Below, piece by piece: positions 55,565 through 63,588 of a DNA stretch of 64,000 nt (position 1 is its first letter; each line of letters starts with the position of its first letter). This DNA comes from Pigmentiphaga litoralis (GTDB lineage: Bacteria; Pseudomonadota; Gammaproteobacteria; Burkholderiales; Burkholderiaceae_B): assembly GCF_014651835.1 (NCBI RefSeq), contig NZ_BMXQ01000002.1, positions 434,001-498,000 of the forward strand, read 5' to 3'. The position numbers and the translations under genes are program-made. A model generated the notes under the pieces. That model did no database searches and had not been told where the DNA came from. It saw nothing but the letters and a program-made list of their open reading frames with translations.

Positions 55565-55879
55565 ATGTTCAAGATCAAAGCCAAACCGACTTTCGTCGCG
55601 CCGGTGCCAATCCATGTCCCGGGGGGCGAGCCCGAGCCCCTGACGCTCGTTTTTCGCCACAAAACCCGTGATGAGATGAACGAGTACCTGCAACGCACCG
55701 CCGCGATCGCAACCAACGATGTCGGCCCCCTGATGGAGATCATCGAGGGCTGGCACGACGTAGATGCCGAGTTCAGCAGGGAAGCGCTGCAGGAGCTGGT
55801 GCAGAACCACCACGGCTCGGTGACGGCCATCTTGGACACGTATGTCGTTGAGCTGGCGGAGGGCCGGCGAAAAAACTAA
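55565..55879 (+). CDS. Tail assembly chaperone G
   Basis: 104 residues, MFKIKAKPTFVAPVPIHVPG, VFRHKTRDEMNEYLQ and DVDAEFSREALQELVQ, of the lambda gpG type. It ends at a slippery A AAA AAC heptamer (55870-55876) directly before the stop, allowing a -1 shift into the GT frame. Confidence 0.85.
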   Translation: MFKIKAKPTFVAPVPIHVPGGEPEPLTLVFRHKTRDEMNEYLQRTAAIATNDVGPLMEIIEGWHDVDAEFSREALQELVQNHHGSVTAILDTYVVELAEGRRKN

Positions 55880-56190
55880 TCGCCGCCGCGCAGCGCATGT
55901 ATTGGACGGCCCCCACCCAGAAGGAATTGGACAACTGGGGGCTGACCTTGGCCGACGTCATGCCGGCTGCGGTAGACCTTTGGCCGGATAACGCGCTGAT
56001 TCAGCGCGTCTTCCGGACGATGCAAACCCAATGGATGCTCGGCGGCACCGGCAAGCCGACGGGGCTCAATTACGCGTCGCTGTCGTTTGTCATGCGGCGC
56101 TGTGGCGTGCCTCGCAAAGAGTTCGACGACGTCTTTGACGGTCTGCAGGTGATGGAGGCCGCAGCGCTCGACGAAATGTATAAGGGGTAG
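55565..56190 (+). CDS. Tail assembly chaperone GT (-1 frameshift product)
   Basis: After G codon 104, a -1 slip at A AAA AAC gives L-I-A-A-A-Q-R and joins the DUF1799 frame at ATG 55897 without a stop, predicting a 208-residue G-T fusion. Lambda-like phages need both G and GT in a fixed ratio for tail assembly. The frame link is seen directly; use of the site is inferred. Confidence 0.8.
55870..55876 (+). other. Programmed -1 frameshift slippery site A AAA AAC
   Basis: Codons CGA AAA AAC TAA in the G frame contain the canonical heptamer A AAA AAC. The -1 frame is open from here through 56190. I did not define a stimulatory hairpin after it, although the next 20 bases are GC-rich. Confidence 0.8.
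55897..56190 (+). CDS. DUF1799 (T domain), separately startable frame
   Basis: 97 residues from an internal ATG: MYWTAPTQKELDNWGLTLAD, then DLWPDNALIQRVFRTMQTQW, the DUF1799/gpT pattern. It is probably expressed mostly as the C-terminal half of GT rather than alone. Confidence 0.75.
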   Translation: MYWTAPTQKELDNWGLTLADVMPAAVDLWPDNALIQRVFRTMQTQWMLGGTGKPTGLNYASLSFVMRRCGVPRKEFDDVFDGLQVMEAAALDEMYKG

Positions 56191-56193
56191 GGT

Positions 56194-59124
56194 ATGACCG
56201 ATCAGGTGGTCGGCAAGACAACGCTGCGCGTTGGCGCGGACGTGAGCGAGGCATCTGCCAAGCTCAAGGGCCTGGCCAACGACGGGAAAAAAGCAGCCGA
56301 CGACATCGGGCAGGCCGGCAAGCGCGCGGCAGGTGGGGTCAATAGCATCGGTGACGCTGCCGACAAGGCGTCGCAGCGCCTCGACCAAGCCAATGCACGA
56401 TGGATCCGCGGCGCTGAGACGCTGGCCGCCACCTATGGCAAGCCAAAGTCCGCGCTGCTCGAATACCAAGCGATCCAGCGCGGCATCAGCCCGTCGGTGT
56501 ATGAGCCGATCATCGCGAAGGTGCGGGAAACCGAGAACGCCACGAAGGGTCTCGGCATGTCGGCGGCGGCAACTGCGGCGGCCATGCGCGGCGTGCCGGC
56601 GCAGTTCACCGACATCATCACCAGCCTGCAGGGCGGGCAGCAGCCACTGACCGTGTTCCTGCAGCAAGGCGGGCAGCTCAAGGACATGTTCGGCGGCATC
56701 GGACCTGCCGCGCGCGCTCTGGGTGGCTACATCGCCGGTCTGGTGAACCCGTTCACCGTGGCGGCCGCGGCCGCTGCAGCGCTGGCGTTTGCCTACTATC
56801 AAGGCAGCGCAGAGAACGAGAAATACAACCGCGCGCTCATCCTGACGGGCAACTATGCAGGCGTGACGGCGGGTCAGCTGCAGTCGATGGCCCGCAACAT
56901 CAGTGACGTGCAAGGGACGCAGGGTGCAGCTGCGGAGGCGCTGACCGCGTTGGCTGCGAGCGCCCGAGTGGGCGGCAATGATCTGCAGCGATTCGCCGCT
57001 GTGGCGCTGTCGGCCAATAAGACGGTCGGGCAAAGCGTCGAGGAAACCGCCAAGATCTTCGCCAAGTTGGCGGACGATCCGGTCAAGGCGTCGACGGAGC
57101 TGAATCGGTCGCTCGGCTACCTGACGGGCGCAACGTACGACCAGATCCGCGCTGCCGAGGAGATGGGGCGCAAGGACGAGGCCGGCGCAATCGCCCAGCG
57201 TGCATACGCTGAGGCGATGGAACGGCGCATGGCCGAGGTGCGCAGCCAGGCTGGCACGGTCGAGCGGGCGTGGGACGGCATCACGGGCGCAGCAAAGAAG
57301 GCCTGGGACGCGATGCTCAACATCGGCCGGCCGACAGCGCCTGCGGACATCCGCAAGGAAGCCGGGGCACTGCAAGACCAGCTGAACGAGCTGCTGGCAT
57401 CGCCGTCCGGCTTCGCCAGCACGGCGACCGGTGCAGCCACATACCGTGACGACCGGCAGCGCAAACGCGCGGTCGCGCAACTGCAGGCGCGCCTTACTGA
57501 ACTGCGGCCACTGATTGCCAAAGCGGACGAGGAAGAGCGCAAGGCGGGTGCCGACAGCGCCGAGCGGGCGAAGAATCAGGCAGTGATCGATGCCAAGGCC
57601 CGCCTTGATGCCCAAAAGAAGGCCACGCAATCACGCGCCGAGCAGCGCGCCGATGAACTGGCGCAGTTCAAGCGCGACGCGGCGCTGGCAGGCATCGTTG
57701 GGAAGGAATACGACGACCGCGTGGCCGCGATCAACGCGAAGTACAAGGATCGCGCTGGACCGAAGCCACGCGAATACACCGACAATGCCGCCCAGCGCCT
57801 GCTCCTGCAACTGAAGGAGCAGGAAGCGTCGCAGCGCGAGCAGCTGACGACGGCGGGCAAGCTTGGCCAGGCAGCCAGCCAGCAGGCCAAGTTCGAGCAG
57901 CAGATCGCCGACCTGAAAGAAAAGAAGATCCTGACGGCGGACCAGAAGTCATTGTTGGCCGCCCAGGACCAGATCCGCGCACAGCTGGCGCAGAACGTTG
58001 CGATCGAGCAGCAGGTTAAGGCCAAGGAAACGGCCGAGGCTGCAGCGCAGAAGGCCGAAAAGGAACGCCTGGCCGCGCTGGAGCGGTACAACGAGCGGTA
58101 CGGCCAGATCCAGGCCACCATCGCCAGTTCGCAACAGGCACGCGAAGAACAGTACCAGCGCCAACTGGATGCGTATGGCCAGGGCGATAAGGCCTTCGCC
58201 CGGCAGCAGGAAACGCGGGCGCTCTATCAGGAATACCTGCGTTACCAGCGAGACCTGGACCGGGCCACCCCGACCGATCAGCTGGGAGGCGATGCCTACC
58301 GGGCACGCACCGAGAACATCAAGGCGCAACTGCAGGCCGCGCTGCAGGCGCAGCAGCAGTATTACGGCAGCGTCGACGCGATGCAATCGGATTGGAGCAC
58401 TGGCAGCCGCCGCGCCTTCGCCAACTACCTGGACACCGTGCGCAACGTCTCTGGTGCGGCGGAAAGCCTGCTGGGCGGGGCATTCCGAAGCGCCGAGGAC
58501 GCATTCACCAAGTTCGTGACGACTGGGAAGCTGACCTTCGGCGACCTGATCAACACGATGGTGAGCGGCATTGCGCGTCTGGCGGTGCAGCAGAGCATTA
58601 CCGGGCCGCTATTCAGCTTTCTGTCGACGGCTCTCACAGGCTTCATCACTCCGTCGACGCCAACAGGATTGGTAAACGGCAACACGACCACGTTGGGAAG
58701 CGGGGGAGGTGGGCTTGGGCTCAAACCGCCGACACCTGTCTACGGATCCCGTGCGATCGGCGGCGATGTGTCCGCTCGCAAAATGTACGAAGTGAATGAG
58801 CGCGGCCACCCCGAGTTGCTCGAAGCCGGAGGCAGGCAGTATCTGATGATGGCTGGGCAAGATGGGACGGTAACGCCTCTAGTCGCTCGTGGCGGCGCCA
58901 GCGGCGCTGCGGCAGCTGCTCCGAATGTGAACATCGTCATCGAGGATCACAACGGCAACCAGTTCGAGGGTTCCGCAACCTCAGGGGATGACGGTTCAAC
59001 GCTCATCAAAATGGTTGTGAAGCAGGCAGTAGACGCGGTGGCGGGTCAGTTCGACGCCGGACAAGGCAGCGTTTATCGAGCGGCTAAGGGCCGCTTTGGC
59101 CTTCGAGACAGCTTTGGGACCTAG
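56194..59124 (+). CDS. Tail length tape measure protein
   Basis: 976 residues. N-terminal KTTLRVGADVSEASAKLKGL (TMP signature), coiled coils, then PAQFTDIITSLQGGQQPLTV and PAARALGGYIAGLVNPFTVA (PF06791). A C-terminal hydrophobic patch and lambda-tail-1-like end (LTFGDLINTMVSGIARLAVQ) follow. Its length should set tail length. ATG 56194 is 3 bp after the T-frame stop. Confidence 0.93.
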   Translation: MTDQVVGKTTLRVGADVSEASAKLKGLANDGKKAADDIGQAGKRAAGGVNSIGDAADKASQRLDQANARWIRGAETLAATYGKPKSALLEYQAIQRGISPSVYEPIIAKVRETENATKGLGMSAAATAAAMRGVPAQFTDIITSLQGGQQPLTVFLQQGGQLKDMFGGIGPAARALGGYIAGLVNPFTVAAAAAAALAFAYYQGSAENEKYNRALILTGNYAGVTAGQLQSMARNISDVQGTQGAAAEALTALAASARVGGNDLQRFAAVALSANKTVGQSVEETAKIFAKLADDPVKASTELNRSLGYLTGATYDQIRAAEEMGRKDEAGAIAQRAYAEAMERRMAEVRSQAGTVERAWDGITGAAKKAWDAMLNIGRPTAPADIRKEAGALQDQLNELLASPSGFASTATGAATYRDDRQRKRAVAQLQARLTELRPLIAKADEEERKAGADSAERAKNQAVIDAKARLDAQKKATQSRAEQRADELAQFKRDAALAGIVGKEYDDRVAAINAKYKDRAGPKPREYTDNAAQRLLLQLKEQEASQREQLTTAGKLGQAASQQAKFEQQIADLKEKKILTADQKSLLAAQDQIRAQLAQNVAIEQQVKAKETAEAAAQKAEKERLAALERYNERYGQIQATIASSQQAREEQYQRQLDAYGQGDKAFARQQETRALYQEYLRYQRDLDRATPTDQLGGDAYRARTENIKAQLQAALQAQQQYYGSVDAMQSDWSTGSRRAFANYLDTVRNVSGAAESLLGGAFRSAEDAFTKFVTTGKLTFGDLINTMVSGIARLAVQQSITGPLFSFLSTALTGFITPSTPTGLVNGNTTTLGSGGGGLGLKPPTPVYGSRAIGGDVSARKMYEVNERGHPELLEAGGRQYLMMAGQDGTVTPLVARGGASGAAAAAPNVNIVIEDHNGNQFEGSATSGDDGSTLIKMVVKQAVDAVAGQFDAGQGSVYRAAKGRFGLRDSFGT

Positions 59125-59133
59125 CTTTATTAT
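59105..59133 (+). promoter_or_regulatory. Promoter of the lipoprotein gene inside the tape measure 3' end
   Basis: GAGACA (59105-59110), 17-bp spacer, TATTAT (59128-59133). The start would be near 59140, 21 bp before the lipoprotein ATG, giving it expression independent of the late operon. Confidence 0.5.
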
Positions 59134-59160
59134 GTAGTCCCAGCATCTGATTTCGACAAC

Positions 59161-59652
59161 ATGAAACGGCTCCTTATCATCGCGGTCCTGCTTGGCATGA
59201 GCGCCTGTGCTACTGCCCCACAACCGAGGCCATCTGCGCGGCTTCCATTCAATGATGCGGAATATGCGGCGCTGCCGAAAGCCGGTACCGGCATCGTCGA
59301 GGGCCAGATTTTTGCCCGTCTGCGCGGCGGTGCAGTCATCAAGGGCGCCGGGAGCGAGATCTATCTGAATCCCGTGACGACACTGAGCCAGCAATGGTTC
59401 GACGAGGCGATGAAAGGGAACGAGATGGCCGGTGATGCTGATCCACGGTACCTCGCGGCCGGCCGTACCGCATTTGCAGATGCCGATGGCCGCTTCAAGT
59501 TTGATCAACTGCCGCCTGGTGATTACTACGTGACAGGGATGATCCAGTGGGAGGCGCCCACGCAGTTCGGCGTCGCTCGTCAAGGCGGCCGGGTGATAAA
59601 CAAGGTCACCGCAGAGAACGGCAAGACTGCAAATGTACTGCTTGGCTGGTAG
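59161..59652 (+). CDS. Lipoprotein, candidate superinfection-exclusion moron
   Basis: 163 residues. Signal MKRLLIIAVLLGMSAC ends at a lipobox cysteine (C16), so it should be lipid-anchored; KAGTGIVEGQIFARLRGGAV and RFKFDQLPPGDYYVTGMIQW resemble a Cna-B/CarboxypepD-like beta domain. It lies between promoter 59105-59133 and terminator 59671-59693, the typical moron unit. Phage lipoproteins (Llp, Cor) block receptor use by related phages; that role here is inferred. Confidence 0.65.
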   Translation: MKRLLIIAVLLGMSACATAPQPRPSARLPFNDAEYAALPKAGTGIVEGQIFARLRGGAVIKGAGSEIYLNPVTTLSQQWFDEAMKGNEMAGDADPRYLAAGRTAFADADGRFKFDQLPPGDYYVTGMIQWEAPTQFGVARQGGRVINKVTAENGKTANVLLGW

Positions 59653-59670
59653 CACACCGCCGCGCAAACG

Positions 59671-59693
59671 ACCCGCTTCGGCGGGTTTTTTTT
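59671..59693 (+). terminator. Terminator after the lipoprotein gene
   Basis: ACCCGC-TTCG-GCGGGT followed by T7. A weaker copy (CCCGC-TTCG-GCGGA, 59706-59725) follows in tandem. Confidence 0.8.
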
Positions 59694-59738
59694 CGTCCTC
59701 ACCCACCCGCTTCGGCGGATTTTTCTTTATGGGTCCCC

Positions 59739-60245
59739 ATGGCAGATATCCCGAAGTGGCCGGCGCTGCTGCCGCGGCCGACCGCGAGCGGCTACGGCTA
59801 CCAGCCCAAGGCGCCGTTCGTGCGGACGGACATGGATGCCGGCAACGCCCGGCAGCGTCGGCGTTTCCGCACCTTCCCGACGACGGTCAAGCTGACCTGG
59901 ATATTCAACCGGCAACAGTTCGATCTGTTCGAAGCCTTCGTCCACCACGACACGGCCGACGCCGCCGGCTGGTTCCAGATCGACTTGGCCAACGGGCGCG
60001 GCACAAGCCTTGTGCAGACGCGCTTCAGCCAGAACCCGCCCTACAACGTGTCGCTGGTGGCAAGCGGCCTGGATCTGTGGAGCGTATCGGCTGAGCTCGA
60101 AGTGAAGGCCATGCCCGTCGCATCTGTCGATGAATACACGCTCATGAAGGTGGGCGTGACGACGCCTGAATTCGCCGCGATCGACGACGCGTTTTACACC
60201 TTGTTCAACAATACGATGCCAGCGCACGACGCTTGGCAGGAGTGA
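59739..60245 (+). CDS. Minor tail protein
   Basis: 168 residues starting MADIPKWPALLPRPTASGYG, then PFVRTDMDAGNARQRRRFRT, TVKLTWIFNRQQFDLFEAFV and VSLVASGLDLWSVSAELEVK. Such proteins sit after the tape measure of Burkholderiales siphoprophages (lambda gpM-like position). No strong ribosome site; the upstream frame translates the terminator pair, so this ATG is best. Confidence 0.72.
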   Translation: MADIPKWPALLPRPTASGYGYQPKAPFVRTDMDAGNARQRRRFRTFPTTVKLTWIFNRQQFDLFEAFVHHDTADAAGWFQIDLANGRGTSLVQTRFSQNPPYNVSLVASGLDLWSVSAELEVKAMPVASVDEYTLMKVGVTTPEFAAIDDAFYTLFNNTMPAHDAWQE

Positions 60246-60248
60246 CTG

Positions 60249-62570
60249 ATGGCGCAACTGCCTTTCCCTGAAGCCACCGCCCGGTGGTCCGCCACCGAAT
60301 CGAAGGTCAACGAGTGGGCTACCGGCGCCGGTAGCGTCAACTTTGGCGCCGGCCCGGTGAAGTCTCCCACCGCCCTGATCGCGTCGAAAGAAGCGATGAT
60401 CGACAGCGCGGTGGAGTCGCGGCTGGCCTTCACTTATCGCGGTGTGTGGGCACCCGGCACGGCCTACGCCCGCAAGGACTATGTGTTGCACGGCGACCCT
60501 GCGCTGAAATATGCCACGGGCGACGCGCACGTGTCGGGCGAGAGCTTCGACGCTGATCTGGCGGCCGGGCGGTGGTTACCTTTCCCGTCCGAAACGCACA
60601 TCGTCACGATTCAGGAACTGGGCGGCGCCGGCGACTTCGACGTGGCGACGGGTATCGGCCGCAATAACTTCTTCCCGCTCCTGAACTACACGCGCCTGTT
60701 CTCTGACGGGCCGACGGTGCACTTCCCGTTCATCACCGGGACGACGAACGTCTATCACTTTGCCTACGAATCGATCTATGGCCTGGGGCCAGGCACGGTG
60801 CGAATCACGCGCGACGAAGGGGTCAAGTTTCATCTGGTCAATGTCGGCTTTGATTGTGACGTCAACGGTGCGATCGAGATCATCCCGAGCATCGAGATGG
60901 GCTTCACCTACCTGGAGGGCAACACGTCCTTCGGCCAGCCGCTGAACGCCAAAGAGCGCCACTTCGTCGGGGCGGGCGACCTGATCCGCAACACGTTCCG
61001 CAAGGTCAATCCGGCTGCCGAATTCACGGCACGGCGGTACATGTGGCCCGGCAGCCCGAATGCTGGCGGCAGCGAGATCGAAACGTTGGCGGGCAGCGGT
61101 GCCATCTCCTACACGGCTGATACCGTTGAATTCAACTCGCCAGGCACTGGATATTACGAGCTCGCCGAGATCCGCCTGAAGGTCGGCCAACGTCTGCACT
61201 GTTCCGTGACCATCCCCGCTGGCATGGCGGGGCTGACACCGGCTTGCTTTGCGCGGACCGCGCTGGGCTACTACGGCATGACGTGGTCGGGCGGTAACTC
61301 GGCATTCATCGAAAAGGAAGCCGGAAGCGGCTATGTGCAAGGCAACGTCGTGCACCCGCAAGATGCGTATCGGCAGGTGCATGCGACGTTCGACCCGAGC
61401 CAGGCCATCATCACGATCGAGCCCACCAGCGCGTACAGCTTCAACATTCTGGTCAACGGAGCGCTGTTCCGCTCGCGGACGGTGAAGGATCCGATCCAGG
61501 CCTACGGCATCGGCGGTTACCTGGCCGGGCAGACCGCCGGCGTCCGGTACGAAAACCTCTGGATCGAGGAAGGCGGGGCGCAGAATTCAACGGGCCTGCT
61601 GGGCCTGTTCTATATCGGCGACTCGCGCCAGCAAGACCCCGGTGCGCCTTGCCCCGGCCGTTGGGCTGCGAAGTATCTCGATGGCTCGATGGGCATGCGG
61701 GTCTCTCAGTATCGCAACCAGGCGGTGGGCGGCCAAGCTTCCGCCAACCAACTCGCGATCCTGCTCGCGAATGGCGTGCCTGCCGGCACTACGGACACGG
61801 TCATCGGCGTCGGGACAAACGACCAGCAAGGGGCACTCGGTGCGGCAGCGCTGTACGCCAACGTGAAGCAGATGATTGGCATCTGCAAGGCCGCCGGGTC
61901 GCGGGTCGTGCTCGACCTGTACCCGCTCTGGTACACGCAAGCCCAAGCCGGGGCGCGCGGCCAGGCATCGACCCGTTATGCGGAAGGCAACCCGTACCGC
62001 GCAACCATCATGCGGCTTGCTGCAGAAGAGCGCGTCGTCGTGGTGGATGGGCTCACCGAATACGGCTTGATCATCGCCAACATGGTCAACCCGGCTCTGG
62101 CGCCCAACCTTACCTGGATGGACCCTGTCGTGGCGGACAACATCCACGGCAACCCGACGTTGTTCCGCCTGCAGGGCTGGGCACATGCCAAGGCGATTCT
62201 GGGTCAGATCAACAAGGTGACCAGCAACCGCGTCGACTGGACAGACCTGCCTTCGGTCTGGGCACCCCAGGAGGGTTGGAACTATGTCAACGGCTCCGCG
62301 CGGCGCTTCCGGGCCAATGACTCAGGCGACGTCGAATTCCGGATGCATCTGACCATGGCCGCCGGCGCTGCGCGGGCGAACGGAACCCTCGTGCACGGCT
62401 TCGGCAAATTCCTGACGCCTCGCGACCCGGTCGTCATCCCTGTGCTGACCGACCTGTTTGAGCCTGGGTACCTGGTCCTGTCGCCGGACGGTGGCTTGCG
62501 GTGCTACGGCCTGGCCCCGGCCGCCGGCACGACGTTACGGGTCGCCTCGGGCGTCTACAGCACGTACTAA
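60249..62570 (+). CDS. Tail fibre/spike with SGNH-hydrolase domain
   Basis: 773 residues. N-terminal ~450 residues are beta-rich structural parts (AYARKDYVLHGDPALKYATG; LINVGFDCDVNGAIEI-type). From about 455 a SGNH hydrolase: block I YIGDS (S459), block II NQAVGG, block III GVGTND (N524-D525), block V DNIH (D630, H633). Ser-Asp-His are all present. The enzyme probably removes acetyl or acyl groups from surface polysaccharide during adsorption. C-terminal beta tail from about 690. The start ATG is 3 bp after the minor tail gene. Confidence 0.82.
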   Translation: MAQLPFPEATARWSATESKVNEWATGAGSVNFGAGPVKSPTALIASKEAMIDSAVESRLAFTYRGVWAPGTAYARKDYVLHGDPALKYATGDAHVSGESFDADLAAGRWLPFPSETHIVTIQELGGAGDFDVATGIGRNNFFPLLNYTRLFSDGPTVHFPFITGTTNVYHFAYESIYGLGPGTVRITRDEGVKFHLVNVGFDCDVNGAIEIIPSIEMGFTYLEGNTSFGQPLNAKERHFVGAGDLIRNTFRKVNPAAEFTARRYMWPGSPNAGGSEIETLAGSGAISYTADTVEFNSPGTGYYELAEIRLKVGQRLHCSVTIPAGMAGLTPACFARTALGYYGMTWSGGNSAFIEKEAGSGYVQGNVVHPQDAYRQVHATFDPSQAIITIEPTSAYSFNILVNGALFRSRTVKDPIQAYGIGGYLAGQTAGVRYENLWIEEGGAQNSTGLLGLFYIGDSRQQDPGAPCPGRWAAKYLDGSMGMRVSQYRNQAVGGQASANQLAILLANGVPAGTTDTVIGVGTNDQQGALGAAALYANVKQMIGICKAAGSRVVLDLYPLWYTQAQAGARGQASTRYAEGNPYRATIMRLAAEERVVVVDGLTEYGLIIANMVNPALAPNLTWMDPVVADNIHGNPTLFRLQGWAHAKAILGQINKVTSNRVDWTDLPSVWAPQEGWNYVNGSARRFRANDSGDVEFRMHLTMAAGAARANGTLVHGFGKFLTPRDPVVIPVLTDLFEPGYLVLSPDGGLRCYGLAPAAGTTLRVASGVYSTY

Positions 62571-62593
62571 AGCCGCCATGAAACTGAACCGAC

Positions 62594-62619
62594 AACCCGC
62601 CGCGCGCGGGTTTTTTTTT
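62594..62619 (+). terminator. Terminator after the fibre gene
   Basis: AACCCGC-CGCGC-GCGGGTT followed by T7-T9. Confidence 0.75.
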
Positions 62620-62632
62620 GCCTGGAGGGTGC

Positions 62633-63181
62633 ATGGCCGCAGCAAAAAGCGGACTGAGTGAAGCCCTGGCCGAGGCCTATGCGTCGGCGCCGGCGGATGC
62701 CGTGATCTTCGACACGATCGAGATCCGGCACCCGGCTTTCATCGACGACGACGGCAAGCAAACCGCGATTCGAGTTGTCATCGGGTACGAGGAAATCGAA
62801 GCACGGCTCGAAGACGATGCGCCCATGGACGCGGGCAGGGTGGTGAAGTTCATACCGGGCGCGTTCCGGTTTTCGCTGCCCGGCTTCGAGGCCGGATCGG
62901 TGCCCAGCATGCGCATCTCGCTGGATAACGCCAGCCGCGAGGTGACATCCCACCTGGAGCAGGCGATCGCGCAGACCGCCCGCATTGAGGTGACATACCG
63001 GCCGTATCTGGCCAGCGATCTGTCGGCGCCGCAGATGGACCCGCCATACACGATGACGCTCACCAACGTGCACGCCGACGTCTTCCAGGTGACAGGCACC
63101 GCGACGCTCAGCGACGTGCACAACTGGCCGTTTCCTCGGCGCAGGTACACGCCTGACGACTTTCCGGGGCTGGTGCGATGA
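62633..63181 (+). CDS. DUF1833 tail protein
   Basis: 182 residues, SEALAEAYASAPADAVIFDT, IEIRHPAFIDDD and ISLDNASREVTSHLEQAI, as in the DUF1833 family found before the K-like gene in phage tail clusters. GGAGG lies 4-5 bases before the ATG at 62633. Overlaps the next start (ATGA). Confidence 0.87.
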   Translation: MAAAKSGLSEALAEAYASAPADAVIFDTIEIRHPAFIDDDGKQTAIRVVIGYEEIEARLEDDAPMDAGRVVKFIPGAFRFSLPGFEAGSVPSMRISLDNASREVTSHLEQAIAQTARIEVTYRPYLASDLSAPQMDPPYTMTLTNVHADVFQVTGTATLSDVHNWPFPRRRYTPDDFPGLVR

Positions 63182-63588
63182 CGCCGGCAGCGGTCAACGG
63201 CTACATCGGGCTGCCGTGGCGCGCGGGCGCTGTCGGCCCTGACGCGTTCAACTGCTGGGGCCTGCTGCAGACGGTCCAGCGCGATCACTTCGGCGTCGCT
63301 CTGCCCGACCTGGCGCTGGGCGATGCTGCGCGCCAGGCGTACGCGGCGCACATGCATGCACGCGACTGGGAAGTGGTGCCGGCGCCGTTCCATGGCGCTG
63401 GTGTGCTGCTGCGGGGCGGAGACGATCCGCACGTGGGCGTCTGGCTGGATCTGGACGGCGGTGGTGTGCTGCATGCGATGCAGGGCCGCGGCGTCATTTG
63501 GACGGCGCGATCTGGCCTGCGCCTCCTGGGCTTTTCTCGACTTCAATACTACCGGTTCCACAATGGCCCATCTGATCGTTTGCCGTGA
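63178..63588 (+). CDS. NlpC/P60 tail-tip hydrolase (gpK-like)
   Basis: 136 residues. GPDAFNCWGLLQTVQRDHFG carries the catalytic Cys26, HVGVWLD and the later LHAMQGRGV give the other NlpC/P60 residues. It is thought to cut peptidoglycan locally when the tail injects DNA. Overlaps the J-like gene by 26 bp. Confidence 0.88.
   Translation: MTPAAVNGYIGLPWRAGAVGPDAFNCWGLLQTVQRDHFGVALPDLALGDAARQAYAAHMHARDWEVVPAPFHGAGVLLRGGDDPHVGVWLDLDGGGVLHAMQGRGVIWTARSGLRLLGFSRLQYYRFHNGPSDRLP

Noticed and set aside
55876-57630. A 584-codon minus-strand frame over the tail genes
   Set aside because: Antisense to the T domain and tape measure protein, without motifs.
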